Of a DNA stretch of 64,000 nt, positions 1 to 10,520 are shown in pieces. The stretch's first letter is position 1. Every line of letters starts with the position of its first letter. The DNA is from Diphasiastrum complanatum. Its lineage: Eukaryota > Streptophyta > Lycopodiopsida > Lycopodiales > Lycopodiaceae. The notes beneath the pieces were generated by a model that had not been told where the DNA came from, did not search any database, and saw only the letters and a program-made list of their open reading frames with translations. The stretch lies in contig CM055110.1 in NCBI GenBank assembly GCA_029204225.1, positions 15,522,637-15,586,636 on the forward strand. The letters run 5' to 3'. A program made the position numbers and the translations under genes.

Positions 1-1000
1 AATCTGAAAACCATCATGAGCCTCTGTTTTGTGCTGGATTTGAAGAATCTAACGATGTACTCCATGTTGGAGCCGCTTGGGAAAGTGAACAAAAGAATAT
101 CACTCTGCCGATACAACATAGACAATTTTCTAAAGAAGCAGCCGTGATAGATGGCGGTTCAGAAGTTAACCTGATTTCTACAAAGCTATGTACAAAATGG
201 GACCTTACAAAGATTAAGCCTGCTACTTTTGCTATTAAGCTAGCTGATCAAACGACGGTTTGTCCACGAGGAATGGTGGAAGATATACTTTTCAGGACTG
301 CAGGAGTATAGTTCGTCATTACTTTCGTCGTGATGGACTTACCAGAAGCACCAAATGTCAACCGAGTTCTCTTAGGACGTCCATGATTACGAGTTGCGCA
401 AGTAATTCATAACTGGGGTACCGGCAAAATTACTTTTAAAAATCGTGAACGTGCAGTTAAAATTGATCCTACGACTTGGACTATCAAGCCAGTGGTTCAA
501 AAAGCGGATGACGATTCATCAACAACGGATCACACTTGTGATCGACCAGAGAAAAAATTGGGAGTTTATTATGATTCTCAAACGGATACTGTCAATTGGA
601 ACGAAGTTCTTGCAACAATTGATTGTATAGCAGGATATATGTGTCAACAAGATATTCAATCAGAGATGAGCGAGATTTCCTTGTTAGATCGAACTTTGGA
701 TATGCCAATCACAATGTGCTGAATGTAGCCTGGATATCAATGGAACCTATGCCAGATCCAATTGAGGATGATCTCATACCAATGAGCCATTCCTTAACTT
801 ATGATGGCAATGCAGAACTTACGGATGAACAGATTCTACATCATATGGATCCGACCAGATTTGGAGTGCATAATGTTCCTGATTGTAAAAATTACAGCAA
901 ATAAGGATCCTAAAACACTTGAAATGATGAGGAAAACAATAGATTATGATTTCATAAGATTAGCACAAGTTGAACCATCAAAATCCATCAAAAATCTATG
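1..1000 (+). pseudogene. Gypsy-A: retroviral-type aspartic protease and pol linker (decayed)
   Basis: Part of a Ty3/gypsy polyprotein whose 5' part lies outside the window. The protease would cut the Gag-Pol precursor inside virus-like particles. Around 120-200 the frame reads IDGGSEVNLIS, the protease active-site loop (Asp-Gly-Gly rather than the commoner DTG/DSG); LLGRP near 370 is the second conserved strand. The stretch matches 46500-46937 of Gypsy-B residue by residue over most of its length. Lesions are plain: a TAG near 309 in the flap region, a stop just after LLGRP, and frame changes after 630. From 445 to about 1000 the protease-RT linker is read in shifting frames. Non-functional; family assignment is firm. 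Confidence 0.85.
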
Positions 1001-1565
1001 CTTGAACCTCACTAAATGGCCCAAATCCTTGAAGAAGGCTTCACACGTGTGAAAGTACGGCCTCCCACAGTCTGAGTACTGTACACCAGACCTACATTCA
1101 ATCCTATAATCATTAGTAATCACAAGTACTCAAACAATTATGAACATAGAGAGCAATTGCACCATTATGAGAGAAAAAACATGAAATTGCTTGATTGATT
1201 TTGGTGAGATATCATCACCTATATATACATGATCCATCACGGTTTTGGGCAGGTATGAGTAGCCCTAAACCTATCCCTAATGCTAATTTTGGTGGATCTT
1301 TCATCCCTACCAAGTTAGGGTTGGAATCTTGGAGATCCCTCAACAATGCAAAAATTACCAAAAATAGCTCCTATTTTTTCTCCCTTGTATCTAAGCATAA
1401 TTTGGACTCATTCCAAAGGTTCTAATACTTAGGTCTACTTGAGAACATCCTTATGAATGGAATCCTATGCTATTTGGCACGTGTGACAAGCCACATCATG
1501 ACCATCTAACTATTTACAAGTCATATGACCTAAACTAGTCAAGCTAGAATTGTGAATTTTTAACA
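1001..1565 (-). repeat. Antisense Copia-type LTR (probable solo LTR) inside Gypsy-A
   Basis: Foreign to the gypsy reading frame: the linker of Gypsy-B has no counterpart. Read on the minus strand it starts TGTTAAAAATTCAC at 1565, followed by CTAGCTTGACTAGTTTAGG, which resembles the LTR starts of Copia-1 and Copia-5. It holds the palindrome TTCACACGTGTGAA at 1040-1053, identical to that of the Copia-1 LTR, and an antisense TATATATAGG near 1215. No internal region accompanies it, so a solo LTR left by LTR-LTR recombination is the simplest reading. The 1001 boundary is uncertain by about 40 bp and I could not find a target-site duplication. Confidence 0.5.
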
Positions 1566-1597
1566 CTGATGAACCAACAATCAAATCGCCTAATGCA

Positions 1598-3044
1598 GTT
1601 ATATATTGAAGGGAGACAGGATGACAGGTTCGATGACGAAGAAACAAGCAAAGCAACATTATAATACGGTCCTGAAATGGAAAAATCTCCCTCAAAAGAT
1701 CGATTTTAAGGAAGTGCCACCTCTACTGGATAAAGGCAAAGGGAAAGTCAAGAATGATTCTTCAAGTCAGATCTCCAACTGTCTAGGAAGTCTTCACCTG
1801 TGAAGAAAGGTTTATCATCTCGAAAGTCATCACCTCCATGATCAATTCCTGCTAAGAAGACTAAACAAGGAGCCAAGACAAGTCCTTTCGAAAAAGAACA
1901 AGAAAATGTAGTCCATCATGATATGCTAGAGCATTTTAAACGTTATACACTGGATGATGTGGTTATCATGTTACCTAAAGCAATCGTGAACCTGAAGAAC
2001 ACGTGCCAGAATCTAAAGAGGTTTACGATGGCCCAGCTAGGATGCAGCCAATGAATCTTGCAGAACCAAAAGACCCGGAAAAGATTGTACAAGTGGTATC
2101 ACAACTTACTCCTGAACAGTATCAAGCACTCCGTTTGCTACTTAGTAAGTATCAAGATTGTTTTGCATGGACTTATCAAGATTTTAAGGGTATTCCGACA
2201 TCAGTCATTGAACATACCATACCTTTAGTACCTGATGCAGTACCAAAGGTTACAAAGTTCTATCATTGTAATCCTAATGTGGCAGATCTGATAAAGAAAG
2301 AACTTCAAAGACTGCTTGACGCCGATTTCATTTATGGGATCGAGCATACCAAAATGAATTTCACCGGTTGTCATTGTTCCTAAGAAAAATGGGAAATTGC
2401 GAATCTGTGTGAATATCAAAGCATTGAATAAAGTGACACGGAAGGATCACTTTCCGTTACCTTTTACTGAAAGCATTTTGGATCGCCTTACTGGAGCGAG
2501 AGCTTATAGTTTCCTGGATGGATTTAGTGGTTACAATCAGGTTAAGATTGCACCTGCCGATTGCCACAAAACTGCTTTTGCAACAGAATGGGGCACCTAT
2601 GCTTACAAAGTAATGTCGTTTGGACTCTGTAATGCACCAAGTTCATTCCAAAGAGTAATGCAATTTGCCTTTAAAGATTATCTGCAGAAATTCCTTGAAA
2701 TTTACTTGGATGACTTGGGAGTTCATAGTACAGATACAGACCACCTGGATCAATTGGAGAAAGTCTTTGAAAGATGCCACAAATATCAGATTTCTCTAAA
2801 TCCAGGAAAATGCCAGATATGGGTTTCTCACGGAGTGGTGCTTGGACATGTGATATCAAGATATGGTATTGCCACCGACTACTCTAAGATCAAAGTTATT
2901 GTGGAATTGCCACCGCCAGCAACAATTCGAGGAGTTTATGTGTTTATGGGTCATGAGAACTACTATCAAATTTTTATTATCTTCTTTGCGGATTTAGCAC
3001 GATCTATATGCAAATTAACTATTGTTCCTATTTGGACAGTATAG
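1598..3044 (+). pseudogene. Gypsy-A: linker and reverse transcriptase
   Basis: The RNA-dependent DNA polymerase domain of the gypsy Pol. 1598-2000 is linker with several stops. From 2003 the frame runs through the RT N-terminus, shifts near 2363, and continues from 2397 (KNGKLRICVNIKALNK). FLDGFSGYNQVKIAP and AYKVMSFGLCNAPSSFQ are classic gypsy RT motifs; the catalytic box is YLDDLG near 2705. A TAG at 3042 separates it from RNase H. The equivalent RT is deleted in Gypsy-B, so this is the only RT of this family in the window. The non-chromovirus (Athila/Tat-like) affiliation is inferred from the integrase end and the primer site of the sister copy. Confidence 0.85.
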
Positions 3045-3629
3045 GCATTAGAAGCCTTTGAAAAGTTAAAACAAGCATTATCTTCAGCACCAATACTGCG
3101 TTCTCCAGATTGGACATTAGAGTTTAATGTTCATATGGATGCCTCAAAATATGCCATTGGATCTGTTTTGATGCAGCCAGGTGACTATAAGAAGGATTAT
3201 CCTATACGATTTGCAAGCAGACAGCTTACAGATCCAGAGAAGAATTATTCAACAACAGAACGTGAAGCGCTAGCCATGATTTTTTTTGTTCAAAAATTTC
3301 GTCACTACCTCATGGAAACGCACTTTGCATTTTATACGGATCATCAACCGTTACTTTACTTAGTAAATAAGACGTGTAATACTGGACGTATTGCAAGATG
3401 GTTATTATTATTGACTGAATTTGACTTTCAAATTGTGGTCAGAAAGGGAAAGCAACATTATCTAGCCGATCACGTTTTGCGAATTGAATCCGCACCAGTT
3501 AATACTGAAGTGGATGATGAACTGCCAGATGCTACGTTGTTCTATGTTGAAGCAGTACCTGAGTGGGCGATAGATATTGTTGAGTACATGATGCTAGGAC
3601 AACCGAATGACTCTTTGACAAAAATATAG
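3045..3629 (+). pseudogene. Gypsy-A: RNase H domain
   Basis: RNase H removes the RNA strand of the RNA-DNA hybrid during reverse transcription. Conserved acidic positions are visible: MDASKYAIGSVLMQ near 3135, TEREALAMI near 3258 and YTDHQPLLYLVN near 3337. ADHVLRI near 3465 is the usual end-of-domain motif. The frame is open from 3135 to a TAG at 3627, where Gypsy-B has sense codons, so the stop is secondary damage. Copia-5 is inserted within the equivalent domain of Gypsy-B. Confidence 0.85.
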
Positions 3630-3638
3630 AAAAGACAA

Positions 3639-4805
3639 TTGATTCATAAGGCTCAACCTTATCAATTAATTGCAGGACAATTGTATCATCGTGGAGCAGA
3701 TGATATTTTACGAAGATGTGTTTTACCGCATGAAGTACCAGATCTAATCATGTTTTCACATGATGCCATGGATGAAGGACACTTCTCTACAGATATTACT
3801 GTTCGCAAACTTTTGCAATCCGGTTGTTGGTGGCCTATGCTTCATAAGGACACAGAAAATTTTATTCAGACATGTAATTTCTGTCAGCGAGCACGATGGC
3901 CTACTCGCCAGAATTATGAACCCTTACATCCAGTTTTATTGCAAGCACCATTTGAAAAATGGGGACTGGATTATGTTGGTCCTATTCATCCCGCCGCTCA
4001 AGGATCTCAAGCCTGCTACATTATCGTTGCAACTGATTATATGACCAAGTGGGTTGAAGCCAAAGCTGTCAAAGTGGCTGATGCGAAATCTACAGCCAAG
4101 TTTCTATATGAAAATATTATAATCAAGTTTGGATGTCCGATCGAAATTGTCAGTGATTGGGGTACACACTTTGTTAATCAAACAATAAAGTATTTACTGG
4201 AAGATTTTTTTGTTATACACAGATTTAGTACTCCCTATTATCCCAGAGGGAATGGCCAAGCTGAATCTTCCAATAAGGTTCTCTGCACCACTATTACAAA
4301 GACAATTGAAGCGAGTCGCTCTGATTGGGAACATAAACTGTATGCAGTATTATGGGCATTCAGAATCGCTTACAAAAATAGTACAAATCAAACACCTTTT
4401 CAACTGGTTTATGGTGAAGATGTTGTTATGCCAATTGCATTTTTAATCCCATCTTTACGCATAGCAGCAACGGAACGATTAAATGATGATCAGTCTTTAC
4501 AACTTCGTCATGAAGCGTTGCACAAATTATGTGAAACCCGATTGATGGCAGTTCATGCCTTAGCAGCAGAGAAAGTCCGCCGCAAGGCATAGCACGATCG
4601 TCGATTGCACAAGAAAGATATGGAAGCAGGAGATCTTGCATTGATGTACAAAACCAAGCTGATCAAGGGTAAGTTGAAGTTTACTGGGGAAGGCCCGTAT
4701 AAAGTGAAGGAAATCCTGAACTATGGCACAGTAATTCTTGAGCACTTGGATGGAAAACGATTTGATACTCCGGTAAATGGCAGCCGATTACGCAAGTTTC
4801 GGTAG
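3639..4805 (+). pseudogene. Gypsy-A: integrase
   Basis: Inserts the cDNA into chromosomal DNA. The zinc-binding HHCC domain ends in CNFCQRARWPTR near 3875. The catalytic core shows all three acidic sites: LDYVGPIHP near 3966, VSDWGTHF near 4150 and PRGNGQAESSNK near 4245. One TAG at 4590 interrupts the C-terminal domain, which continues to NGSRLRKF at 4780 and stops at 4803. There is no chromodomain, which argues against a chromovirus. This copy keeps the catalytic residues that the Gypsy-B integrase has lost. Confidence 0.85.
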
Positions 4806-4918
4806 TTTGCTCCGCCAGTTCAGCAAGCCTGATCTGAATATATTTTTCATTTTATGTGTTTTTAGTTTTTTGTTTCCAGTAATTGATTTGTTGACTTTTT
4901 TTTTGAAAAAAGACAGTT

Positions 4919-4965
<47 letters not shown>

Positions 4966-5639
4966 AAGGACTGATGAGCAAAAGTCAGGAAGTCATCAGC
5001 ATAAGGGAAAGGAAGCACAATATTTTAATGGAAAATGACTTAGAAAACCATTGTTTTGGACAGATTTGGCCAATACAATTTCAGATACCTTCGTTGAGCT
5101 CTCAGACTGTACATCCCCTTGATTTATCTAAATTGAGGTGGGCAAAGGTTTCTTACAAGAGAAAATTCAATTTTTGAGTTAGGCAAATGTTCAGTGATAT
5201 GCCATTTTGAAAACCTTCGCCGACCTACTAGATGATCTTAAAATGTCAAAATTAGATTGTCCATAGGTTCAGATTTGAAAAAAAAACTTTTATGACAGTA
5301 CCTGGGTGAAGGACCCTCATGGGCAAAGGTTCATCCTTCGCCAGCTTTGAAAAATGTTCGCCTGATAGGTTCAGATCTCTAGAAACCTTTTCCGAGATTT
5401 TTATAGCCTATTTTTACAGGGTTGTACATGCTTGCAAATTTTTGTTCGGAACTAATCAGCCCAACTACTATTCAGTGTAATGGACCCACCAAATTCACCT
5501 ATAAGTTGGCTAAATTCGATTCATTCCTCACTTGTGCTAGCGAAGTTCTTGCGAATTTTTCTTGCGACCAAAGCCTTCCAAATTTCCTACATTGCCTTCT
5601 GATACACTCTCATGCGGTTATAATCCCTTTCTGATCATT
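4806..5639 (+). other. Gypsy-A untranslated stretch between pol and the downstream ORF
   Basis: No credible coding sequence. It contains the (AT)n run at 4922-4962 and scattered TTCGC/GCGAA motifs (for example 5215, 5335, 5358, 5540). The equivalent Gypsy-B interval (55516-56619) is similarly placed but poorly alignable by eye. Confidence 0.6.
4922..4962. repeat. (AT)n microsatellite, about 41 bp
   Basis: Uninterrupted alternating AT just after the gypsy integrase. No counterpart in Gypsy-B, so it arose after the copies separated. Confidence 0.97.
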
Positions 5640-6635
5640 ATGTCGTCTACTGATACTTCCCAGTCTCCGCGCTATACCATCCATCGTGATGTCCCATCTG
5701 CAACAGACATCATGATTCTTCCTAGCACAAGCATGGTCACTCAATGAATGACCCTTGCGGAGCCTCTACTTACTGTAATGGGTATTCATGAGAGAGCCTT
5801 TTCGGGATGCATCAATATGGATTTCATCACTCCTGCTTTCAGTACGTGGAAGGAAGAGAAATCCAAGTTTTACATCACCTTCCAATAAGCCACACACAAG
5901 GTGCGTGTCACTGAGGCCGCATTTGCAGCTATAGGAATCTCATCCGGTACGCAAGCCTCACCCAATCACAAGAACGCCAAACAGGCCATCAAGCCATACA
6001 TCGACCTCACCAACGATCTGCACTGGACTAATGATGGCTACCATCTAGAAGCCGTCACTGAGCCTTCCATCCACGCCGCTGCCCAGTTGTTGAATCATTT
6101 CCTGATGGTTGGCAACCTCAGGAAAGACCGCATCACATCTCAAATCCTTCAAGGATAGTGGAGTCCCACATAAAGTTGGCCAAAGCCCCTCTTGAACCAT
6201 ATAACTGGTTCAAGACTGTTTCTGGTGAGCTCAAGCGAGCTATTAAGGCCAATACAAAGTAGCAGTTCGCCGTTGGCTCTCTATTGTCCCTCTTAGTCGC
6301 TTCTCACTTAGAAAACAGAATCCATGACTTCCACCTGAATTCTGTGCTTTTAGTTTACGAAGAAGCACCAGCCGAGTCATCTCACTAGGCCTCAAGTTCT
6401 CATAGTCGTCGTCGTCCACGCAGCGAGATCGTAGTTCCTGACTTGCCTTCCGCGTCATGACAACGTACTAGGCATACCTCATCAGCTACGCTTCCACCCC
6501 CTGTTGCTGTTCGCACTGAACTTCCCATTTCCCTTGCCTCTGATGCTTCCCTCGCCTCTGCTCCCATACAAGGACAGTCTGTGACCATTGGGCCTACCAT
6601 TTCCATCACGGCTGCCCAGGCCACCTCACCCCCGC
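5640..6635 (+). pseudogene. Gypsy-A: extra ORF downstream of pol, N-terminal and Ser/Pro-rich part
   Basis: Homologous to 56620-57900 of Gypsy-B: ATG at 5640, then HRDVPSAT matching QRDIPEAT. A TGA at 5745-5747 interrupts the frame at the same aligned codon as a TAG in Gypsy-B; the same frame then continues. A TAA near 5887 has no counterpart and is decay. EAVTEPSIHAAAQLLNHFL matches EAITEPVIQVAAHLLNNFL of Gypsy-B. After 6160 the frame is lost in Ser/Pro/Ala-rich sequence and is cut at 6636 by the LARD LTR. Function unknown; it does not resemble gag, pol or a membrane-spanning envelope protein. Confidence 0.65.
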
Positions 6636-7862
6636 TGTTGTAAAGCTACCTTTACAGGCTTTACTTCCGGCGCCATCGGCGCCAGCAGCGCCCCTGCTGC
6701 TCCTGGCACCAACGGAGCCAGTGCCGCTCCCGACGCCACTCTGACTAGAATCCAGCCGGCGCCAAGTTCCTATGGCTGAAAATCTTTGATCGGTTCTAGC
6801 GGAGTCCAGAGAGCTCAGATCGATGTGCAATCACCTCACACGACCTAGGCATGATTAAAGAAAGCCTGGGGATCAATAAAATCTAGAGAGAGAAAATGAC
6901 TTTCTAGAAAGAGAAAATTCTAGAGAGAGAAAAACGTGCTTTACCAGCTTGGGTAGAGTGCTTAATATGAGGGGGGGTGCCGAATCACACCAATACTATA
7001 GGGGAGTGCGAGTTGCGACTCAGGGCGAGCTCCAACCAAGTCTCAGCCTCCCTTGCTGGAATGTTGTCATGGCTCTCGCCTTGGCATGCTAGCGCCCCGG
7101 AGACTAGGATCGGTCACACACTTGAAATGTAACCTTCTCAGATTTATCAATAAAGTGGGATCTTTCTCAAATTGACTCTGATTACCTTCTGGGTTTCAAT
7201 GTTCGGTAAAAGCGCCAGTTGTAAGGCCGCTTTCAAATTTTTTTAACTTGGCATATAGCTGAGGGTCGTATCCCAGGATGCCGCGGTATGCCGTCGGGAC
7301 CATTCGGTCCGTGGCGCCAGCGGTATGCTGTCGGGACCATTTGGTCCAGGAACTAGTTGTTTCCATATCTGTCGTGGCTTGTGGTTCTGAGTGTTCTTTG
7401 GATGAACGTGAATGGGTTAAGCTCTTGGGGAACGGGCTCTAACCTGTCAGCTGAGTTGGATAGCTTGCTTGGGTGGATGTTACATGTTTATGGCTGTCTA
7501 GCCTGGCGTGGCGCCAGGTTGGCTTCCAGCGCTCGTGACGAAGCTTTCAGCTGGTTAAGTCTGATGTAAGTCAGATCGCTTGCTTGGAATGGATGTTACT
7601 CGTTTGTAACAAAGCTTCGAGCTGGTTAAGTTTGATGTATGTCGGGTGGCTTGCTTGGAGGGAAGTCACCCACATCGGGACCCCCGATCTGGCATGGCGC
7701 CAGGTTGGATCTCAATGTTGGTTTTCAGAACTTCAAGTTGGTTAAGTCTGATCGTTGTTGGCGAGTTGGCTGCTTGTATGTCAAGTGGGTTTGGATGGCA
7801 AGAGTTGAAGGCTGGGAAGCTAAGTCGTGGTTCCCGAATCCCTTTGGGATGCCTACGCTACA
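6636..7862 (+). repeat. LARD 5' LTR (1227 bp)
   Basis: Starts TGTTGTAAAGC and ends ACGCTACA two bases before the primer site. Its first 815 bp align with 16850-17672. A GC-rich block of GGCGCC motifs near 6670-6765 has lost many CpGs relative to the other LTR. Two 37-bp repeats with the inverted repeat GGACC-ATTC/T-GGTCC lie near 7280-7350. Distal to 7460 are degenerate repeats of AGCTGGTTAAGTCTGATG. Confidence 0.75.
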
Positions 7863-7864
7863 TG

Positions 7865-7877
7865 TGGTATCAGAGCC
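7865..7877 (+). promoter_or_regulatory. LARD primer-binding site
   Basis: TGGTATCAGAGCC is complementary to the 3' end of plant initiator-Met tRNA, which primes minus-strand synthesis. It sits two bases after the LTR end. Confidence 0.8.
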
Positions 7878-7947
7878 GACTGGCCAGTCAGCTATGCGGA
7901 TCTCACGGAAATGGCCACGGTTTGGGGTTCATCAAGACAACTGTTGT

Positions 7948-8340
7948 GCAAGGTGTTGCCCACAGTGTAAGCACGGGTGCGTCCACGGTCGGGGTGGTCG
8001 GCAGAACGGGGGACTTGATGAGTCAAGGTGCTGCCCTTGAGGTGTAAGCACGGTCAGTTCTCGCGGTTCGGGCCTGGCGCTGTCTGCACGTAGGACGGAT
8101 GAGGCAAAGTGCTGCGTAGGGAGGTGAAAGCACGGTCTGTACCTTGTGGGGTGCGGGGCGACATATTCGAACTGTACGGGTTAACCATTGATACAAAGAT
8201 GCTGTTCGAATTCGGGTGTAAAGCACGGGTGGTTAGCTGCTGGTGCGGGATAGCTGCTGATTGTTTAGCTATAAGGGCTATCGACCAAAAAGTGGTGGGG
8301 CGTGACTGAGGCAATGTGCTGCTTAATGGTGAAAGCACGG
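7948..8340 (+). repeat. Five-copy degenerate hairpin array behind the LARD primer site
   Basis: The pattern GTGCTGC - short spacer - GGTGTAAGCACGG recurs near 7950, 8026, 8105, 8190 and 8312. In each copy GTGCT (or GTGTT/ATGCT) can pair with AGCAC, giving small stem-loops with 10-20 nt loops. Spacing is about 75-115 bp. Location in the leader of the genomic RNA suggests a packaging or dimerisation role, which is inference. Confidence 0.6.
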
Positions 8341-8693
8341 ATAGTTGGAGGGGTGTCCTATGTGGGCTGATTCCGTGATCGATTTGTATGGGCGCGGCCA
8401 GGCAAAGGTCCGTTGGCAGGACCATCTCAAAGGGGGACCTTGTCTTTGTTACTTGTTAGTAAACCTGCCTGAGTGTCTTACTTGTATGTATTCGTGGTGA
8501 GTCTTAGTACTCGTGCTTTGCCTGGTTTGCATGATTGCTTGTGATACAAGGAGCTGATGGCTCGAGAAGGAACCTTTTCTTTTGAAGACTGATACCATCA
8601 AACAAAGAGGACTACAGAATCTGTGGGGCGGATTTGCAGTTCAAGTACTCACACGTGAACGACAACGAAACGACTCAATGTTTGCAAAGGATG

Positions 8694-9348
8694 TGTGAAA
8701 ATTGTCAACATTTCCTAGCTAGTTTGAGGCCTAAATTGGCTAAAATTGTAAATAGTTTTGGTTCTGGAGTTTCACACGTGTGAACCAGGCCACAATGTTT
8801 TTATTTACTGTATTTTTTCAGTATGATGAAGTGTCAAACTTCATACCCTTCAAAATGAGACCATTTTGATGTATTTTGGTCATATAAGCCATTTTTAGCT
8901 ATTTTTCCTATATAGGGAATATCTAGGGTCAAGTACCTTCTAGAGAGAGGAGAGAGAGTCATCTTCCTCATCCATAAATAGTAGGGAAGTCGTGGAGAAC
9001 AGGTTGGAGAAACCTTTTGTATGCCTCATTGAGATCAATAGATCATTGTCATTGTTTCTTCCTCCATTGAGAGCATTGTTGTGTGTATTGTCTTCAAGCT
9101 ATTGTGTATGATCTTAGGTGCTTTCCAAAAGTGATAGGCTGATGTATTATGGACTGTATAATGCTATTTTGGGCCGCACTTGATGTTTATGGAAGTTTCC
9201 ATTTGTGATAAATGCTTTTTGATCAAGTTCTTTGCATTCTAGGTAGCATAGAATGTGTTGCCAATTCCTAGCTTATGTAGTTTGGAGTGCAAGCATTCAA
9301 GCCAATGATCTTGGAGTTTAGATCCACTTAGGATCTGTATTTTTCACA
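8694..9348 (+). repeat. Copia-1 5' LTR (655 bp)
   Basis: Begins TGTGAAAATTGTC and ends ATTTTTCACA. Contains the promoter region described separately. TTGATCAAG and AGGTAGCATAGAATG are in its 3' third. Matches the 3' LTR with one mismatch. Confidence 0.95.
8771..8915 (+). promoter_or_regulatory. Copia-1 LTR promoter: G-box palindrome and TATA box
   Basis: A perfect 14-bp palindrome TTCACACGTGTGAA (8771-8784) encloses a CACGTG G-box, the core bound by plant bZIP and bHLH factors. TATATAG at 8909-8915 is a plausible TATA box about 125 bp further on. The same arrangement is at 14547-14691 in the 3' LTR. Functional use is inferred from known LTR promoters. Confidence 0.55.
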
Positions 9349-9360
9349 TGGTATCAGAGC
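9349..9360 (+). promoter_or_regulatory. Copia-1 primer-binding site
   Basis: TGGTATCAGAGC directly abuts the 5' LTR and is complementary to initiator-Met tRNA. Confidence 0.9.
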
Positions 9361-10520
9361 TGGTTGGCTTCTATTTATAGTAAGTATTCCATTTTTGGTG
9401 ATATTTGGATGTTTGATCAAGTTCTAGCATGATTTTGCATTGCTTTGTTGATCAAATCTTACTAACCTTTGTTTTGTGAGTTGAACTTGTGGATCAAAAG
9501 CATATTTCAGGTCTATTGAAGATCAGAGGCTGAAAAGAAACTATTTTGGATCAGATCATAACACCTAATCATTTGTGATTGTGAGGCTTGTGCATATTCA
9601 ATACTAACAATGTTCTTTTCAATCCTACTGTTGACAATCTCCATTCTTGGATGAACACTCTCCTTAAGTGGATGAAACTTCTCCTTAAGTGGATGACAAA
9701 TGCTCTTTTGAGTGAGTTGTAATTCTCCTAAAGGCTGAGCAAAGCTCCCATTTGGATGAAAGATCCCCTTTTTTGGGTGAACATATTGTAAGCTCCATTG
9801 TGAAGAGCATATTGTAAAGATTGTCATCAATTTTGGCATAAATTTTGGTGTACTTTGTTGAGCATGTAAGTAACTCTCCTTATGTAATTTGATTGGAGCA
9901 TTTGCTGGAAGGTGTTAACCATTATGCAAGTGTGTTTTCAGGTTCTTAACAGGTTGAGGAACATTCTCATGTGAAGTGATCTTAGATCTACATCTAAACA
10001 CCAAGATTTGACAAGATAGTGAAGCTAGTCTTGTGATTCACTAAGTGTGCTCATTCATTCACCTCTAAATCTTGTATTTATCACTTGCTGGAGTTTATAA
10101 ACTTTTAGAAGTGTGGTTTACATGTGGTTTTACAGGTTGAATCAATATCTTAGTGTGTTGATCATATGTTGATCAAGTTTGTTCATTACTAGGTAATCTT
10201 GGCATCCTAGTTTTGGGTATTTTCTAAGAATGCAAGTAACTCTTCACACCATAACTTGATTTGGTCACTTGCTGGAAAGTTTGAGAGCTTAAGCAAGAGT
10301 GTGTTCAGGTTGGTTTGATTTTGTAATCCATTCTTAGTGTGTGCAAAGTGTTGCATGTGTTTCAATCTTCCTTTCTATGCTTGGAAACCATCTAGGTTCA
10401 AGATAGAAGTGTTTTAGGGTCCTAAATCTTCATAGATCTCTTTATCTATCATTTGTTGAGAGAAAAGTGAGTGCTAAGTGCTTTAGGACAGAACCTAAAA
10501 GTTGAAGAAACATTAGAATC
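9361..10520 (+). other. Copia-1 leader with repeated modules
   Basis: About 1.16 kb without a long ORF before the polyprotein ATG. A roughly 90-bp module (GCAAGTAACTC..., TTGCTGGAA, GTGTG, CAGGTT) occurs at about 9863-9955 and 10222-10320, with a weaker relative near 10064-10140. Near 9655-9700 CTCCTTAAGTGGATGA is repeated in tandem. Several TTTTCAGGTT strings resemble splice acceptors, but no donor was convincingly matched. Confidence 0.6.

Noticed and set aside
4922-4962. TATA-type promoter in the AT run
   Set aside because: A simple microsatellite absent from the sister copy; no transcription unit starts there.
7639-8047. Two overlapping 133-residue frames in the LARD interior
   Set aside because: They lie over the LTR end, primer site and hairpin array; two frames of equal length in GC-richer DNA are expected by chance.
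7948-8340. CRISPR-like array
   Set aside because: Units are degenerate and variably spaced, in a plant retroelement leader; no cas genes.
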